Made by a program: the position numbers and the translations under genes | Notes under the pieces: generated by a model | Database searches by the model: none | Told to the model about the DNA's origin: nothing | The model's input: only the letters and a program-made list of their open reading frames with translations | In this document: positions 1 through 13,800 of the stretch, in pieces | Numbering within the stretch: the stretch's first letter is position 1 | How the letters are laid out: each line of letters begins with the position of its first letter | Source: Schizochytrium sp. CCTCC M209059 | Lineage: Eukaryota; Sar; Bigyra; Thraustochytrida; Thraustochytriidae | Reading direction: 5' to 3' | NCBI GenBank assembly: GCA_000818945.1 | Contig: KN805412.1 | Location: forward strand, 28,684 to 92,683 | Length of the DNA stretch: 64,000 bases

Positions 1-419
1 TTGCCCAGCCGTGAACGTGACCGAGCCACCAGTCAGAGCCGATGTCTCACCCGCGGTCATCGCCATAGCTCCTCCGGCACCGCTATTGCCGCTGCCAACA
101 GTCAACGTGATATCGCCACCACTTCCAGAAGTAGCACCGCCAGTCGTAACCTTGAACTCACCAGTATCGCCGTTGCCGGCACTGCCAGTTGCAATGGTCA
201 CAGCACCCGACTCACCATTTGTACCACCAGCACCAGTCATAAGCTCGATCTTACCACTCGTGGTTGCGGTGCCGACACCCGTGCTCAGCGAAATGTCACC
301 GCCGGTTGCACCAGTGCCAACACCAGACTTCAGGCTGATCGCGCCTCCTGCACCAGCAGTGCTGCTCGAGCCCTGACCAGCAGAGATCTCCACAGCACCG
401 CCAGCGACGCTGTTGAAGA
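1..419 (-). CDS. Giant repeat protein, partial, runs off the left edge
   Basis: Read in the frame that begins VAGGAVEISAGQGSS, these bases encode the same repeat with no stop to position 1. The true C-terminus lies outside the window, so the whole protein exceeds roughly 13,000 residues if the breaks are artefacts. Confidence 0.7.
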
Positions 420-1618
420 CCAGCAGTAATCGCCACCTTGCCGCCTGCGGCCGTGTCGCCGCTGCCGACAAGAAGCGAAATATCTCCGCCCTTACCTGAT
501 GTAGCAGCTCCAGTCGAGATGAAAACCTCGCCAGAGTACCCAATCGTAGTGTCGCCGGTGGTCATTGAGATTGCGCCGCTCGTTCCACTAGAGCCAGCGG
601 CAGGTGTGATGAGACTGATATGACCACTGCTCGTCGTTGTGCCTTGGCCAGCCGTGAACGTGACAGAGCCACCGGTCAGAGAGGACGTCTCGCCAGCGGT
701 CATCGCCACAGCTCCTCCGGCACCGCTGTTGCCGCTGCCAACTGTCAACGTGATATCGCCACCACTTCCAGAAGTGGCAGCTCCAGTCGTAACCTTGAAC
801 TCACCGGTATCGCCGTTGCCAGCACTGCCTGTGGAAATAATCACAGCACCGGACTCGCCAGTGCTGCCACCAGCTGCTGTCACAAGTTCAATGTTGCCCG
901 ATGTTGCACTCGTACTCGCGCCAGTAACGAAGCGAATCTTGCCACCCGTTTCGATGTTCGCAGCACCACCAGTCAGCACAACTGCACCACCACGACTGGC
1001 CGTAGTTCCTGTACCTGCACCACCGGTGATCTCTACAGCTCCACCGGCAACGGTGTTTGCGCTCGAAAGACCAGCAGTAATCGTCACCTTGCCGCCTGCG
1101 GCCGTGTCGCCGCTGCCGACAAGAAGCGAAATATCACCGCCCTTACCCGATGTAGCAGCTCCAGTCGAGATGAAAACCTCGCCAGAGTACCCAATCGTAG
1201 TGTCGCCAGTGGTCATTGAGATTGCGCCGCTCGTTCCACTAGAGCCAGCAGCAGGTGTGATGAGACTGATGTGACCGCTGCTCGTCGTTGTGCCTTGGCC
1301 AGCCGTGAACGTGACAGAGCCACCGGTCAGAGCCGACGTCTCGCCAGCCGTCATCGCCACAGCTCCGCCAGCCCCACTGTTGCCGCTGCCGACCGTCAAC
1401 GTGATACTTCCAGCGGTTCCAGAGGTAGCAGCACCAGTTGTCACCTTGAACTCACCAGTATCGCCGTTGCCGGCACTGCCAGTTGCAATGGTCACAGCAC
1501 CCGACTCACCATTTGTACCACCAGCACCAGTTAGAAGCTCAATCTGGCCACTTGTGGTGGCGGTGCCGACACCCGTGCTCAGCGAAATGTCACCGCCGGT
1601 TGCGCCAGTGCCAACACC
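420..1618 (-). CDS. Giant repeat protein, continuation in a third frame
   Basis: Repeat sequence resumes as DLGVGTGATGGDISLSTG and continues in one frame to about 420, with the same GGDIxLxVG, GGAVxMTAG and SGAIxMTTG strands. Near 415-425 it lacks about 8 nt compared with its sister copy near 2670-2700, which shifts the frame; the out-of-frame reading ends at 296. No start of its own. Confidence 0.7.
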
Positions 1619-4600
1619 CAGATCCGCCAGTATCTGCGGTCGTTTGGCCTGCCTTGATGTCGACAAGCCCACCTGCACCACTGTCGCCGCTTCCAACGGA
1701 AAGCGTTATGTCGCCGCCCTTGCCCGAAGTAGCAGCACCAGTCGTCACCTTGAACTCGCCGGTGTCACCGTTGCCAGCAACACCAGTTGCGACAGTAACA
1801 GCACCGGACTCGCCCGTGCCGCCACCATCTGCAGTCACGAGCTCAATGTTGCCACTCGTCGTGTCTGTGCTTGCGCCCGTCTCCAGCCGAATCTTACCAC
1901 CAGTCAGCACGTTTGCGGCACCGCCAGTCAGAAGAATGGAGCCACCTTCACTTGCTGCAAGTCCAGTGCCTGCGCCACCAGTGATCTCCACAGCACCACC
2001 AGCAACCGTGCTTGCGCTCGAAAGACCAGCAGTGATAGTGATCTTGCCGCCGGCGGCGGTGTCACCGTCACCAACAAGGAGAGAAATATCACCGCCCTTG
2101 CCAGACGTTGCGTCTCCCGTCGAAACCATGATCTCTCCAGTGTAGCCATTGCCAGCAGATCCAGTCTCTACAGTGATCGAGCCACTCGTGCCTGTGCTTC
2201 CAGCAGTCGCTGTATCGAGACGCATGTGTCCACTGTCGGCCGTCGTGCCTCGGCCCGTGGTGAGGGTCACAGATCCGCCAGTATCTGCGGTCGTTTGGCC
2301 TGCCTTGATGTCGACAAGGCCAGCGGTCATCGCCACAGCTCCGCCAGCCCCACTGTTGCCGCTGCCAACCGTCAACGTGATATCGCCACCAGTACCAGAA
2401 GTGGCAGCACCAGTTGTCACCTTGAACTCGCCGGTGTCGCCGTTACCGGCACTGCCAGTCGCAATTGTCACAGCACCGGACTCACCATTGCCGCCACCAG
2501 CACCCGTAAGAAGCTCGATCTGGCCACTTGTGGTTGCGGTGCCGACACCCGTGCTCAGTAAGATGTCACCGCCGGTTGCGCCAGTGCCAACACCCGACTT
2601 CAAGCTGATCGCACCTCCTGCACCCGCAGTGTTGCTCGAGCCCTGCCCAGCAGTGATCTCGACGGCACCGCCAGCGACGTTATTTGCACTCGAAAGACCA
2701 GCAGTGATAGCTACCTTGCCGCCGGCGGCGGTGTCACCGTCACCAACAAGGAGAGAAATATCCCCGCCCTTGCCAGACGTCGCGTCTCCCGTCGAGACCA
2801 TGATCTCCCCAGTGTGGCCATCGCCAGCAGACCCAGTCTCTACAGTGATCGAGCCACTCGTGCCTGTGCTTCCAGCAGTCGCTGTGTCGAGACGCATGTG
2901 TCCACTGTCGGCCGTCGTGCCTCGACCCGTGGTGAGGGTCACAGATCCGCCAGTATCTGCGGTCGTTTGGCCTGCCTTGATGTCGACAAGCCCACCTGCA
3001 CCACTGTCGCCGCTTCCAACGGAAAACGTTATGTCGCCGCCCTTGCCCGAAGTAGCAGCACCAGTCGTCACCTTGAACTCGCCGGTGTCGCCGTTGCCAG
3101 CGACGCCAGTTGCGACAGTAACAGCACCGGACTCGCCCGTGCCGCCACCATCTGCAGTCACGAGCTCAATGTTGCCACTCGTCGTGCCTGTGCTTGCGCC
3201 CGTCTCCAGCCGAATCTTACCACCAGTCAGCACGTTTGCGGCACCGCCAGTCAGAAGAATGGAGCCACCTTCACTTGCTGCAAGTCCAGTGCCCGCGCCA
3301 CCAGTGATCTCCACAGCACCGCCAGCAACCGTACTTGCGCTCGAAAGACCAGCAGTGATAGCTACCTTGCCGCCGGCGGCGGTGTCACCGTCACCAACAA
3401 GGAGAGAAATATCACCGCCCTTGCCAGACGTTGCGTCTCCCGTCGAGATCATGATCTCCCCAGTGTAGCCATCGCCAGCAGACCCAGTCTCTACAGTGAT
3501 CGAGCCACTCGTGCCTGTGCTTCCAGCAGTCGCTGTGTCGAGACGCATGTGTCCACTGTCGGCCGTCGTGCCTCGACCCGTGGTGAGGGTCACAGATCCG
3601 CCAGTATCTGCGGTCGTTTGGCCTGCCTTGATGTCGACAAGCCCACCTGCACCACTGTCGCCGCTTCCAACGGAAAGCGTTATGTCACCGCCCTTGCCCG
3701 AAGTAGCAGCACCAGTCGTCACCTTGAACTCGCCGGTGTCGCCGTTGCCAGCGACGCCAGTTGCGACAGTAACAGCACCGGACTCGCCCGTGCCGCCACC
3801 ATCTGCAGTCACGAGCTCAATGTTGCCACTCGTCGTGCCTGTGCTTGCGCCCGTCTCCAGCCGAATCTTACCACCAGTCAGCACGTTTGCGGCACCGCCA
3901 GTCAGAAGAATGGAGCCACCTTCACTTGCTGCAAGTCCAGTGCCTGCGCCACCAGTGATCTCCACAGCACCACCAGCAACCGTGCTTGCGCTCGAAAGAC
4001 CAGCAGTGATAGTGATCTTGCCGCCGGCGGCGGTGTCACCGTCACCAACAAGGAGAGAAATATCACCGCCCTTGCCAGACGTTGCGTCTCCCGTCGAGAT
4101 CATGATCTCCCCAGTGTAGCCATCGCCAGCAGACCCAGTCTCTACAGTGATCGAGCCACTCGTGCCTGTGCTTCCAGCAGTCGCTGTGTCGAGACGCATG
4201 TGTCCACTGTCGGCCGTCGTGCCTCGACCCGTGGTGAGGGTCACAGATCCGCCAGTATCTGCGGTCGTTTGGCCTGCCTTGATGTCGACAAGCCCACCTG
4301 CACCACTGTCGCCGCTTCCAACGGAAAGCGTTATGTCGCCGCCCTTGCCCGAAGTAGCAGCACCAGTCGTCACCTTGAACTCGCCGGTGTCACCGTTGCC
4401 AGCAACACCAGTTGCGACAGTAACAGCACCGGACTCGCCCGTGCCGCCACCATCTGCAGTCACGAGCTCAATGTTGCCACTCGTCGTGTCTGTGCTTGCG
4501 CCCGTCTCCAGCCGAATCTTACCACCAGTCAGCACGTTTGCGGCACCGCCAGTCAGAAGAATGGAGCCACCTTCACTTGCTGCAAGTCCAGTGCCCGCGC

Positions 4601-4750
4601 CACCAGTGATCTCCACAGCACCGCCAGCAACCGTACTTGCGCTCGAAAGACCAGCAGTGATAGCTACCTTGCCGCCCACAGCGGTGTCACCGTCACCAAC
4701 AAGGAGAGAAATATCACCGCCCTTGCCAGACGTTGCGTCTCCCGTCGAGA
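1619..4750 (-). CDS. Giant repeat protein, continuation in a second frame
   Basis: Directly continues the protein after a 23-nt deletion near 4750. It opens with ISTGDATSGKGG and runs through four near-identical 217-residue supra-repeats without a stop until a chimeric junction near 1618. There VTL-type sequence is replaced out of frame by sequence belonging to a different position in the repeat, giving a stop at 1590. Another junction near 2318 joins two repeat registers in frame. It has no start codon of its own. Either the assembly collapsed or misjoined these near-identical units, or the allele is really broken. Confidence 0.75.
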
Positions 4751-4833
4751 TTGCCAGCAGACCCAGTCTCCATAGTGATCGAGCCACTCGTGCCTGTGCT
4801 TCCGGCGACGGCGGTTTCAAGACGCATATGCCC
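2209..4833 (-). repeat. Near-identical 651-bp tandem supra-repeats
   Basis: The anchor around GCTGTGTCGA recurs at 2881, 3532 and 4183, exactly 651 bp (217 codons) apart. A variant lies at 2209, 672 bp before 2881 because that unit holds a chimeric insertion of 21 net bases. Copies differ only at scattered sites, far less than repeats nearer the 5' end of the gene. The period is a multiple of three, so unit gain or loss keeps the frame. Confidence 0.9.
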
Positions 4834-7800
4834 ACTGCTTGCCGTAGAACCGTAACCCGTCGTAAGACCCACTGAGCCGCCTGTAAGTGCACTCGTCTCG
4901 CCTGCCGTGATGTCAACGAGGCCGCCTGCCCCGCTATCACCACTGCCGACAATGAGTGAAATGTCGCCACCTTTACCAGATGTGGCAGCACCAGTCGTCA
5001 CCTTGAACTCGCCAGTGTCACCATCGCCGGCGTCACCTGTTGTCACCGTCACGGCGCCAGAGTAACCAGTCGTACCACCGTCAGCAGTAACAAGCTCGAT
5101 GTTACCACTCGTGGTGTCTGTGCTTGCCCCTGAGGTCATGGAAATTGTGCCGCCGGTTTCGTCCGTTGCAGCACCACCAGCAATCGTGACCGCTCCTCCG
5201 CGGCTACCCGTTGCACTCGAGCCCTCGCCGCCCGTAATTTCCACTGCTCCACCGGCCTCTGAATCAGCACTAGAAAGGCCAGCAGTGATCGTGATCTTGC
5301 CACCAGCAGCAGAGTCTCCATCGCCAACAAGAAGTGAGATGTCACCGCCCTTGCCGCTCGTTGCAGCACCAGTCGAGAGCTTCACCTCGCCGGTATCACC
5401 GTTGCCAGCGCTGCCCGAGAAAACCTCAATTGCCCCACTAATACCAGTGCTGCCTGCAACTGCAGTTTGAAGACGCATGTTGCCGCTGCTCGTCGTGGAA
5501 CCATACCCGGTGGTCATCGTCACCGAACCGCCTGTAAGCGCGCTCGTCTCTCCGGCGGACACAGCCACAAGGCCACCCGCACCTGAGTCTCCGCTACCAA
5601 CAGTCAGAGAAATATCGCCACCCGTGCCCGATGTTGCAGCGCCAGTCGTAACCTTGAATTCACCAGTGTTGCCGTTTACAGCTGACCCAGTTGCAATTGA
5701 GATGGCGCCCGAGGTACCTGCCACACCACCACTGGCCGTTGCAAGCTCAATGTTGCCGCTGCTCGTGGCTGTGCCCACACCAGAGGTAAGAGTGACCTTA
5801 CCACCGGTTGCAGGACTTGACAAACCAGCTACAAGAATTATATCTCCACCCTGCCCAGTATTACCATTCCCGACAAGAAGCGAGATGTCCCCACCTTTGC
5901 CGCCTGCCGCAGCGCCTGTCGAGAGTAGAATTTCGCCGGAAGATCCCGCAGTTGCACTGCCCGTTCGAACTTCTGCGGTACCCGATACTCCACTCGTACC
6001 TGCATCAGCTGTTGCGAACAAAAGGGCGCCACTACTTGTCGCCGTTCCTGCGCCAGTAGTAAGCGTGATGTCACCACCGGTCACATCGCGGGAATCACCA
6101 GCGTCCAAGGTGATCGCCCCGCCTTGAGTGTCGCCCGTGCCAACCAAGAGACTGATAGCCCCGCCATTCGACGAAAGCGCTGTTCCAGTCGAGAGACGAA
6201 TCTCACCAGAAGCACCGTATGTTGTGGTTCCAGTTGAAACCAGCACAGGACCGCTCACTCCGGTCAGTCCAGAATTCAGCGTCTTCAACGTGATGGCGCC
6301 GCTTGAGGTCGCAGAACCATAGCCGGAGTGCAAGGAGATGGACCCACCTGTTTCGTGCGTGGTGTTGCCAGCGCGGACCTTCACGTCACCTCCTTCATTC
6401 AGGGTTCCCTTGCCAACGACCAGGCTAATGTCCCCGCCCTTGCCACCAAGCGAAGATCGACCAGTCTCCAATTGAATCTCTCCACTCGAGCCAAGGGTCG
6501 CAATTCCTGTGCTGAGACTCATGGCGCCACTCACGCCACTGTTTCCAGCGTTGCTCGTAGCAATGTAAATGCTGCCGCTTGAGAACTCTGCCGACTTGCC
6601 AGAAACTATGCTAATACCGCCTCCGGTGAGACCAAGCACCCCTCGGGTGGGCCCAGCTGACAGAGTGATGTCGCCCCCAGCGCCAGAGTCCCCGGAGCCA
6701 ACAGTCAAGGAGATGTTGCCGGCGCGACCGGTCGAGGCACGACCAGTCGTCAGCTGCACCTGACCTGTGCTACCAGCACCGGCGTCGCCCGAACGGACCG
6801 CAACCATACCAGTGGCGCCGAGTAGACCAGCCCGGGCCGTCTCAATGACAATTTTACCGCTAGTCGTGGCAGTACCATTTCCTGATTGCAGGTAGATATC
6901 ACCGCCAGTTAGCTCGTCACTCGTACCGGCAGTAATGTTTACATGGCCACCCTTAATACCCGTCGAAGCGCCCACGAAAATCCGCACATTGCCTGCAGCA
7001 CCCTTGGAAGAGGTGCCCGTGACAAAGCTCAAACTTCCAGTTCGACCTGCGGTGGAGTTTCCTGTCCAAACGGCGATATCCCCGCTTTGCCCCTTGACCC
7101 CAGCATTTGGCGTGTAGAAATTGATCTTTCCGCTCGAAGTGGCCTCGCCCGAACCAGAGCGAATGACAATGCCACCGCCCGTAGCCTTAGTGCTGTTTCC
7201 GGCTGCCACGAACACGCTGCCTCCCGCGCCAGAGCCGGAAAGCCCAACTTGCACATGAAAGCGGCCTGCTCGCCCAGCTGGAGTAGACCCGGTCGTGATG
7301 TTGATGAGTCCGGTGTTTGCCTTAATACTATTCCCAGTAAAAAGCTGAAGCTCACCGCTCACGCCAGAGGTCCCTGCCTCACGAGATGCAATTGTTACAT
7401 TCCCGCTCGAAGAGCTGGTACCTGAACCAGAATAAATCTGTACGTTGCCGCCAGCGCGCGAGTTACTCGTACCGGCCACCATTGTGATGTTTCCACCACG
7501 CGAATCTGTGGAGTTGCCGACAAAAAACTCAATGTTACCGGCACTTCCGCTGAGGGCCTTGCCCGTAGAAAAGTGGACTGTTCCACTCGAGCCTTGGGAG
7601 GAAGTTCCGGTGCGCAAGAGAATCTGACCACTGACGCCAGATCTACCAGCATCGCCCGTTGCAAAGAGCAAGTCTCCACTTGATGTTGCAAGCCCTCGGC
7701 CTGTATCAAAGCTCACCTGGCCACCGCGATGGGTCGTGCTCGAACCTCCAGTGAATGACACATTGCCACCACGATCAAACTTGCCAAGACCAGGGGAGAA

Positions 7801-10800
7801 CCACATGTTTCCAGAGGCCCCATTGGCACTGTCCCCTGTCTCGAATGAGATACTACCACTCGCACCGACAGCAGCAGCACCAGTGTAGAATTGAATACTT
7901 CCGCTCCGACCAAGAGGACCCGAATCCTCGGAATGAATGAGAACGGAACCGCTTGTGGTCTTCTGTCCAAAGCCCGCGGCGATTGACACAGAACCTCCCG
8001 TTTCGCTTTCGCTGCTGCCTGCCTGGATGATCACATCGCCTCCAACCCCAGAAGCAGAGTCGCCTACCAGTACAGAAACACCACCGGCGTGGCCATCAGC
8101 GGAGTTACCAGTGGCAAAAAGAAGATCTCCCGTATCGCCAGCTTCAGCTGACCCAGATGTAAAGTGAACCTTTCCACTGGAGCCACTGGACAAAGCGTCG
8201 GCGGTGTGCACGAGTACATCTCCGCTGTCACCTGATTCGCTTCCACCCGACAGAAGTTTCATATTTCCGCCGGCCCCTTTGGTCGCGTTACCGCCATAAA
8301 ATTCCACAGGACCACCGCTGTATCCACTTCCACCCCAGAACGAAAGATTTCCTCCCGTTGCAAAGATACCACTCGTGGACCCAGCCTGAAAGACGATTGC
8401 AGCTCCATCGTCACTCATTGACTCGCCTGCTGTGACAAGCACATGCCCCCCGCGCCCACCAAGGCCGGCACCGGTGCTCATGACAAGATTACCACCATTA
8501 GTCGCACCCTCGCCAGTCTCAAGGGTAATATTACCTCCTGAATAGAGACCTGACGCCCCTGCGGCGATCATGACGGCCGCACCGCGGCCCGCAGGCGACT
8601 CGCCTGCAGAAACGCGCACACTTCCAGCACTGCCGCTCTTGGCCGTGCCCGTTTGCAACGAGATTTCGCCGGACGCGCCGGCCGCACCCGGCCCGGTTGC
8701 GAGTCTAATACGGCCTGATGCGCCAGAAGCCGCCGTCTCCACAGAAAACTCACCACTGACAGCGCGAGAGCTCGGGCCCGTCGAAACGCGCACAGACCCG
8801 CCGCTCAAGCTACTTCCGGATCCACCAGCCAGGGTGATGTTTCCGCCCCCGGCATTGCCATCACCAGAGGCAAGGTGAATCGCGCCACCGTCGCTATCCG
8901 CAAGCGAAGTATCGGAACTCGCTCCAGCTTGAAGGGAGATTCCGCCACCAGAGCCCTTTGTGGAGTTGCCCGCGGTAGCAACAATCTCACCGCCGCGACT
9001 GCTCTGGCCATTCCCAGAAACGAGAGCAATCTGGCCTGCCTGTGCCCCAATTCCGAGACCCGTCTCCAGCAATATGTCACCAGACACGGCGCCCGAGCGC
9101 TCAGCGTCTGGGGTGGATATTTCGATGTCGCCAGAATCGGAAGTCTCGCTGGCGCCGGAGCGAAGCGTCACAGCCCCGCCAACAGCTGACTCGGAAGCGC
9201 CAGCACTAATTACGATCGCGCCGCCTTTTGCGGTCGCACTGTCGCCGCCATGCACGAGGACCTGGCCACCACGCCGACTTGCAGAGCCCGCTGCAAGGGT
9301 TACATTGCCACCATCGTAAATGGACCCCGCCGATGCGCCCACGGCAATGCGAATGTTGCCACCCCTGCCTGCTGAGGTTGCTCCTGAGGCAATCTGAACA
9401 GAGCCGCTCGACGGCCCACTTCCAGAGCTCAGGGTCAGGTTTCCGCTGGTTGTCGCAGTCGAAGACCCCGTCGCGACTTCTACGCTCCCGCCCGCTCGAT
9501 CAGCCGATGAACCAGCAGCAATGAGGACGTGACCCCCGGACCCAGATCCTTGCGATTGGCCGCCCTCGAGAGTCAGGTTCCCAGCTGTTCCACTTGCTAC
9601 GACGCCCGTGGCAACGCGTACGGGCCCACTTGCTACCCCGGCCGCGCTTGCGTCCGCAGAACTGATCAGGACCTCTCCTGACTGCAGCGTAGAGGACGGT
9701 CCGCTTTGAACACGAATCGACCCGCCTAAGGAAGCTCCTGAGCCACCTTGCACCAGGATGTCTCCACCCGAACCACCGGAGCCGCCGCTACCGCTCGTTA
9801 AAGCTAGATCTCCTCCCGATCCTTTGCCCGAAGCGGCTCCAGCACGGACGTCAACCATACCGCCGTCGGCGTCGCCGCCGAGTGAGTTACCAACATGAAC
9901 AGAGATGTCCCCGGCGGAATCCGACGAAGCATTACCCGTTTGAACGAGAAACGCACCTGAACGCTCCGTGCTCGAGTCGCCCGTCTGCAGTACAACAGCG
10001 CCGGAAGCAGCGCTAACTGCGACAGGGGTCTCGAGGAGAATGCCACCGCTCTCGCCGCCAACGCTCGAGCCAGAGGCGAGATGGAGGGCCCCGCCCTGCG
10101 CCGAGCCACCAGTGGCGTTGCCGCCTCGCAAGACGGCGTTGCCACCCATTCCGCTTGTACTCGCGCCGGCGTGCATGGTCAGCGAGCCACCTTGGGTTCG
10201 CGATGTTGATTTGCCGCCAGCCAGGAGAAGCGCGCCCGCCGCGCTGCCCTCGCCCACGGCAATGGCGATTCCACCAGAAGAGGTCGTGGCGTTACCACTT
10301 GCAATGCGAATGAATCCAGAGACGGCTGATTTGGGAGTTGAAACGAGCACTGCGCCTGACGCCGCCGTGCCACCACCAGAAGTGATCGTAACCGTACCAC
10401 CTGCCGAAGATCCTGCACCCTGCGCAGAACCCGCGGCGATGTCGACGCTACCACCGCTGGATGCCGCAGACGAGCCGGCTTGAATGAGAACGCGTCCCCC
10501 AAGGCGACTTCCGCCGCTAAAGCCACTTTGCAGGGTAAGATTACCGCCCTGGCCGGTGGCTGCATCTCCGACCATGACGTCCACATTCCCTGTTTTCGAG
10601 GGTGCCATACCGGAGCCCAATTGTACAGCCCCAGATTCCTGGCTTGAAGCACCACTCATTAGCGTGATGTCCCCGGAAAGCGAGGCAGCGTTCGCGGTGC
10701 TCATGACAAGCTCGCCGCTCTCACTAGCTCCGGCTCCGGACGTCATACGAATGCTTCCGCCCTCTGCCGAAGAGCTCGCACCAGCCGACACCCGAACATC

Positions 10801-13800
10801 TGCGCCAGCTTGCTGCTGAGAGGCCCCTGCCTCAACTGTGATGGAACCAGCTGACACTGAAGCGTCGCCGGTGGCAATGCGAACAGAGCCACTCGCGCCA
10901 GCCGCGGCAAGTCCGGAACGCATAGAGACACCACCGCTAGAGGCTGTGCCATTGGCGCTTCCAAAGCTCGCGCTTCCGGACATGACAGCACCATCACCGG
11001 AGAGAACGGCCACTTGACCTCCAGTGCCTCTCGTTGAACTGCCAGCAGAAACACTAACATGTCCTCCGCGGGCCGCTGAGAGCGCATGCCCACCGCCAAT
11101 GAGGACGTCCCCACCAATGCCTGCGCGTGTCGCATTGCCGGCATTCACACGGACTTGAGCCCCGTTGGCGGATGCGCTCGACCCAGCAACAACATCAATG
11201 TTTCCGGCTGCCCCGGCACTTGCCGTACCCGTGGCAAGGGTTAGCTTGCCTGTGCTTCCAGCGCTCGCGGCGCCAGTCTTCAGTGTAGCAGATCCGGATC
11301 CAGCGCTGACTGAATCGGCAGTAAAAAGAGAAAGGGAACCCGATGCACCGTTTGATGCCGCGCCGGTTCCCAGGGTTGCGTTGCCTCCTTGTGTAACACC
11401 CACGCCACCAAGGATGACGGCACTGCCACCCATACCACCGGTTGACGTACCGGCATTTACCCGCACCGAGCCAGCCGTTGCGGTCGTCAATGTTCGACCG
11501 GCGTTTATCGTGACATCTCCTCCTGTCTCACGGGTTGAATTTCCAACAAGCAAAGAAATGGCGCCACCTTGGAGACCCGATCCGGACGCGACCGTCACAC
11601 TCCCAGACACCCCCGTTGGCGACGTACCCGATTGAAGAGTTACGGCCCCCGATGCTTCGCTTGCCGCCGCGGCGCTCTCGAGCGTCACCTGACCCGATCC
11701 TGAAGGTCCCGAACCGCTCGACACAAGTATCTTGCCGCCCATGTTTTCAATACTGGAGCCTGCACGGAGAGCGACGGCGCCTCCAACGCCGGTCGACGAA
11801 AGCCCTGCAGTCAAGTTGAGGGCCCCGCCCGTCGCACGCGAAGCCGTGACTGCTCCCGCATTGATGAGAACGTGCGCCCCGGTGTCGGCAGAAAGCGAAG
11901 ATCCGGCCTGTACGCGGATATTGCCCGCGGCATCGCCGGCTTGACCCGTCTGGATGGTAACGTCTCCAGAGGCTGCGCCGGCCAAGCCGGAAAACAGGCT
12001 CAAAGACCCGCTCGAGCCGCCTGCCGCAGCCGTACTGACATTAACCAATCCGGAAACGCCTTGTGAGCTTTGACCAGAACGTACAATAACATCGGCGCCC
12101 ACAACCGCACCGACAGAGTCACCGGCGGCTATGTGGACCGATCCTGCACGACTCGTCCCCGCACTGTCTCCACCAGTGATGCGAACGTCTCCGGCGATGC
12201 CGGAAACACTCGCACCGCCTTGCACTTTGACGTGACCGCCTCGACCTTGGCCAAAACCTGCAGCAATAGTCAAGTTGCCTCCCGAACCGGAAGGCGAGTG
12301 GCCCGCAAGAAGGGTCGCCGTGCCACCTGTTCCAGTGCCGTTTCCGGCCTTCAAGCTAAGGCGACCGCCCACGCTGCTACCAGCCGTAGCGGTTCCTGAC
12401 GCAAGATCCAACGCTCCCCCGGAAGGCCCTGCGGTGGTCTGACCAACCTTGATTGCAATAGCTCCCGCGGTGCGGCTCGCCGATCCAGTGCTCATATCGA
12501 TTGCACCCGAGGCCGCGTCCGTCAAAGTTGCTGCTGCGGTTCCGACCGAGATGGCCCCTGATTGTGCAGCACCAGTCCCCGTGACGACCTCAATTGCGCC
12601 ACCAAGGCTTGAGCCCTCCCCGGCAGCAATTTTGACATTTCCACCAGGCCCAGATGCGCTCTCGCCGGCAACGAGAGTTATCGCCGCGCCTTGGCCTTGT
12701 GTCGTGGCACCAGCTTCTAGCTGAATGCGCCCACCTCCTTGCTGGCCAGCGCCGCCAATGAGATCAACGTTGCCTCCAGACATCGACCACGAGCGCCCTC
12801 CTTGCAAGGTTAGGTTGCCCGCACCACCGTCCGAAGCATCACCAGTGGAGATAGCCATCGAGCCCGAAACTTCAGCAGCGTCCCCGGTAGAAAAAAACGC
12901 AGAACCGCTGTTGCCATCGCCAGCTTTGCCAGTGGCAAGGTTAAGTTGGCCCGAAGTGGTCGCCCCTGAACCGGTCGTAAGCGTGATGCCCCCGCCAGCA
13001 CCCTCCTTAGAAGCTCCGGCGAGCGCTGAAATCGATCCACCTTGGGCTTCCGACAGAGACGTAGCCCCAACAGAAAGAAGAATATCTCCAGCGGCACCCG
13101 CACTGGTCGAGTCTCCTGTTCGAATGCTAACGTCTCCGCTCGAGGCAGGTCCGCTACCCGACGCCAGCGAAATAGATCCCGTCCCCGATTGCTTGCTATC
13201 AGCGCTTCGAATGGAGATCGTTCCACTGGAGTTGGCACCCGCGTGAGCCCCACTTTCCATCACAATGGCACCGCCTGGTGTTGATCGACCAACCGCATGT
13301 CCACCATGGATCCGAAGAGTGCCCGGAGACGCCGTGGTTGATGTCGCAGCGCCCACTTCAATCCTGACGTCTCCGCTCTTACCCTCGGTTGTGTTACCAG
13401 ACGCCATGAGCACTGGGCCAGAGACCTGGCTGCCAATACCGGATCGGATCGTCACGTTACCAGACCCCTGTCCACGGCGGGTTTCGAGCATGATGTCACC
13501 GGTTGACCCAGACGTGCTGGCGCCAGAAAGAAGATGAAGCAAACCGCCCTTTCCAGTTGCGGTCGCACCACCCTGAATTTGCACAGTGCCACCATCATTG
13601 CTGCCTGTTGTGTTGCCAGCACTGATGGCGACGGTCGAACCCGCTGTCTTGGAGCTCTTGCCCGCAGCGATTTCGACGTTTCCAGCAGCGGCAGAGCCCG
13701 AGTCTCCCGTGCGGAAACGCAGACGGCCAGTTGGACCGCCATCACCAGCACCTGTTGCGAGAGTAATAGCACCGGAGCCGCTCGAAAAACCTTCGGTGGT

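Noticed and set aside
1..4875. Several long plus-strand frames rich in Pro/Ala/Val or Ser/Arg/Cys
   Set aside because: These are antisense readings of the giant repeat gene; their periodicity simply copies the 651-bp array.
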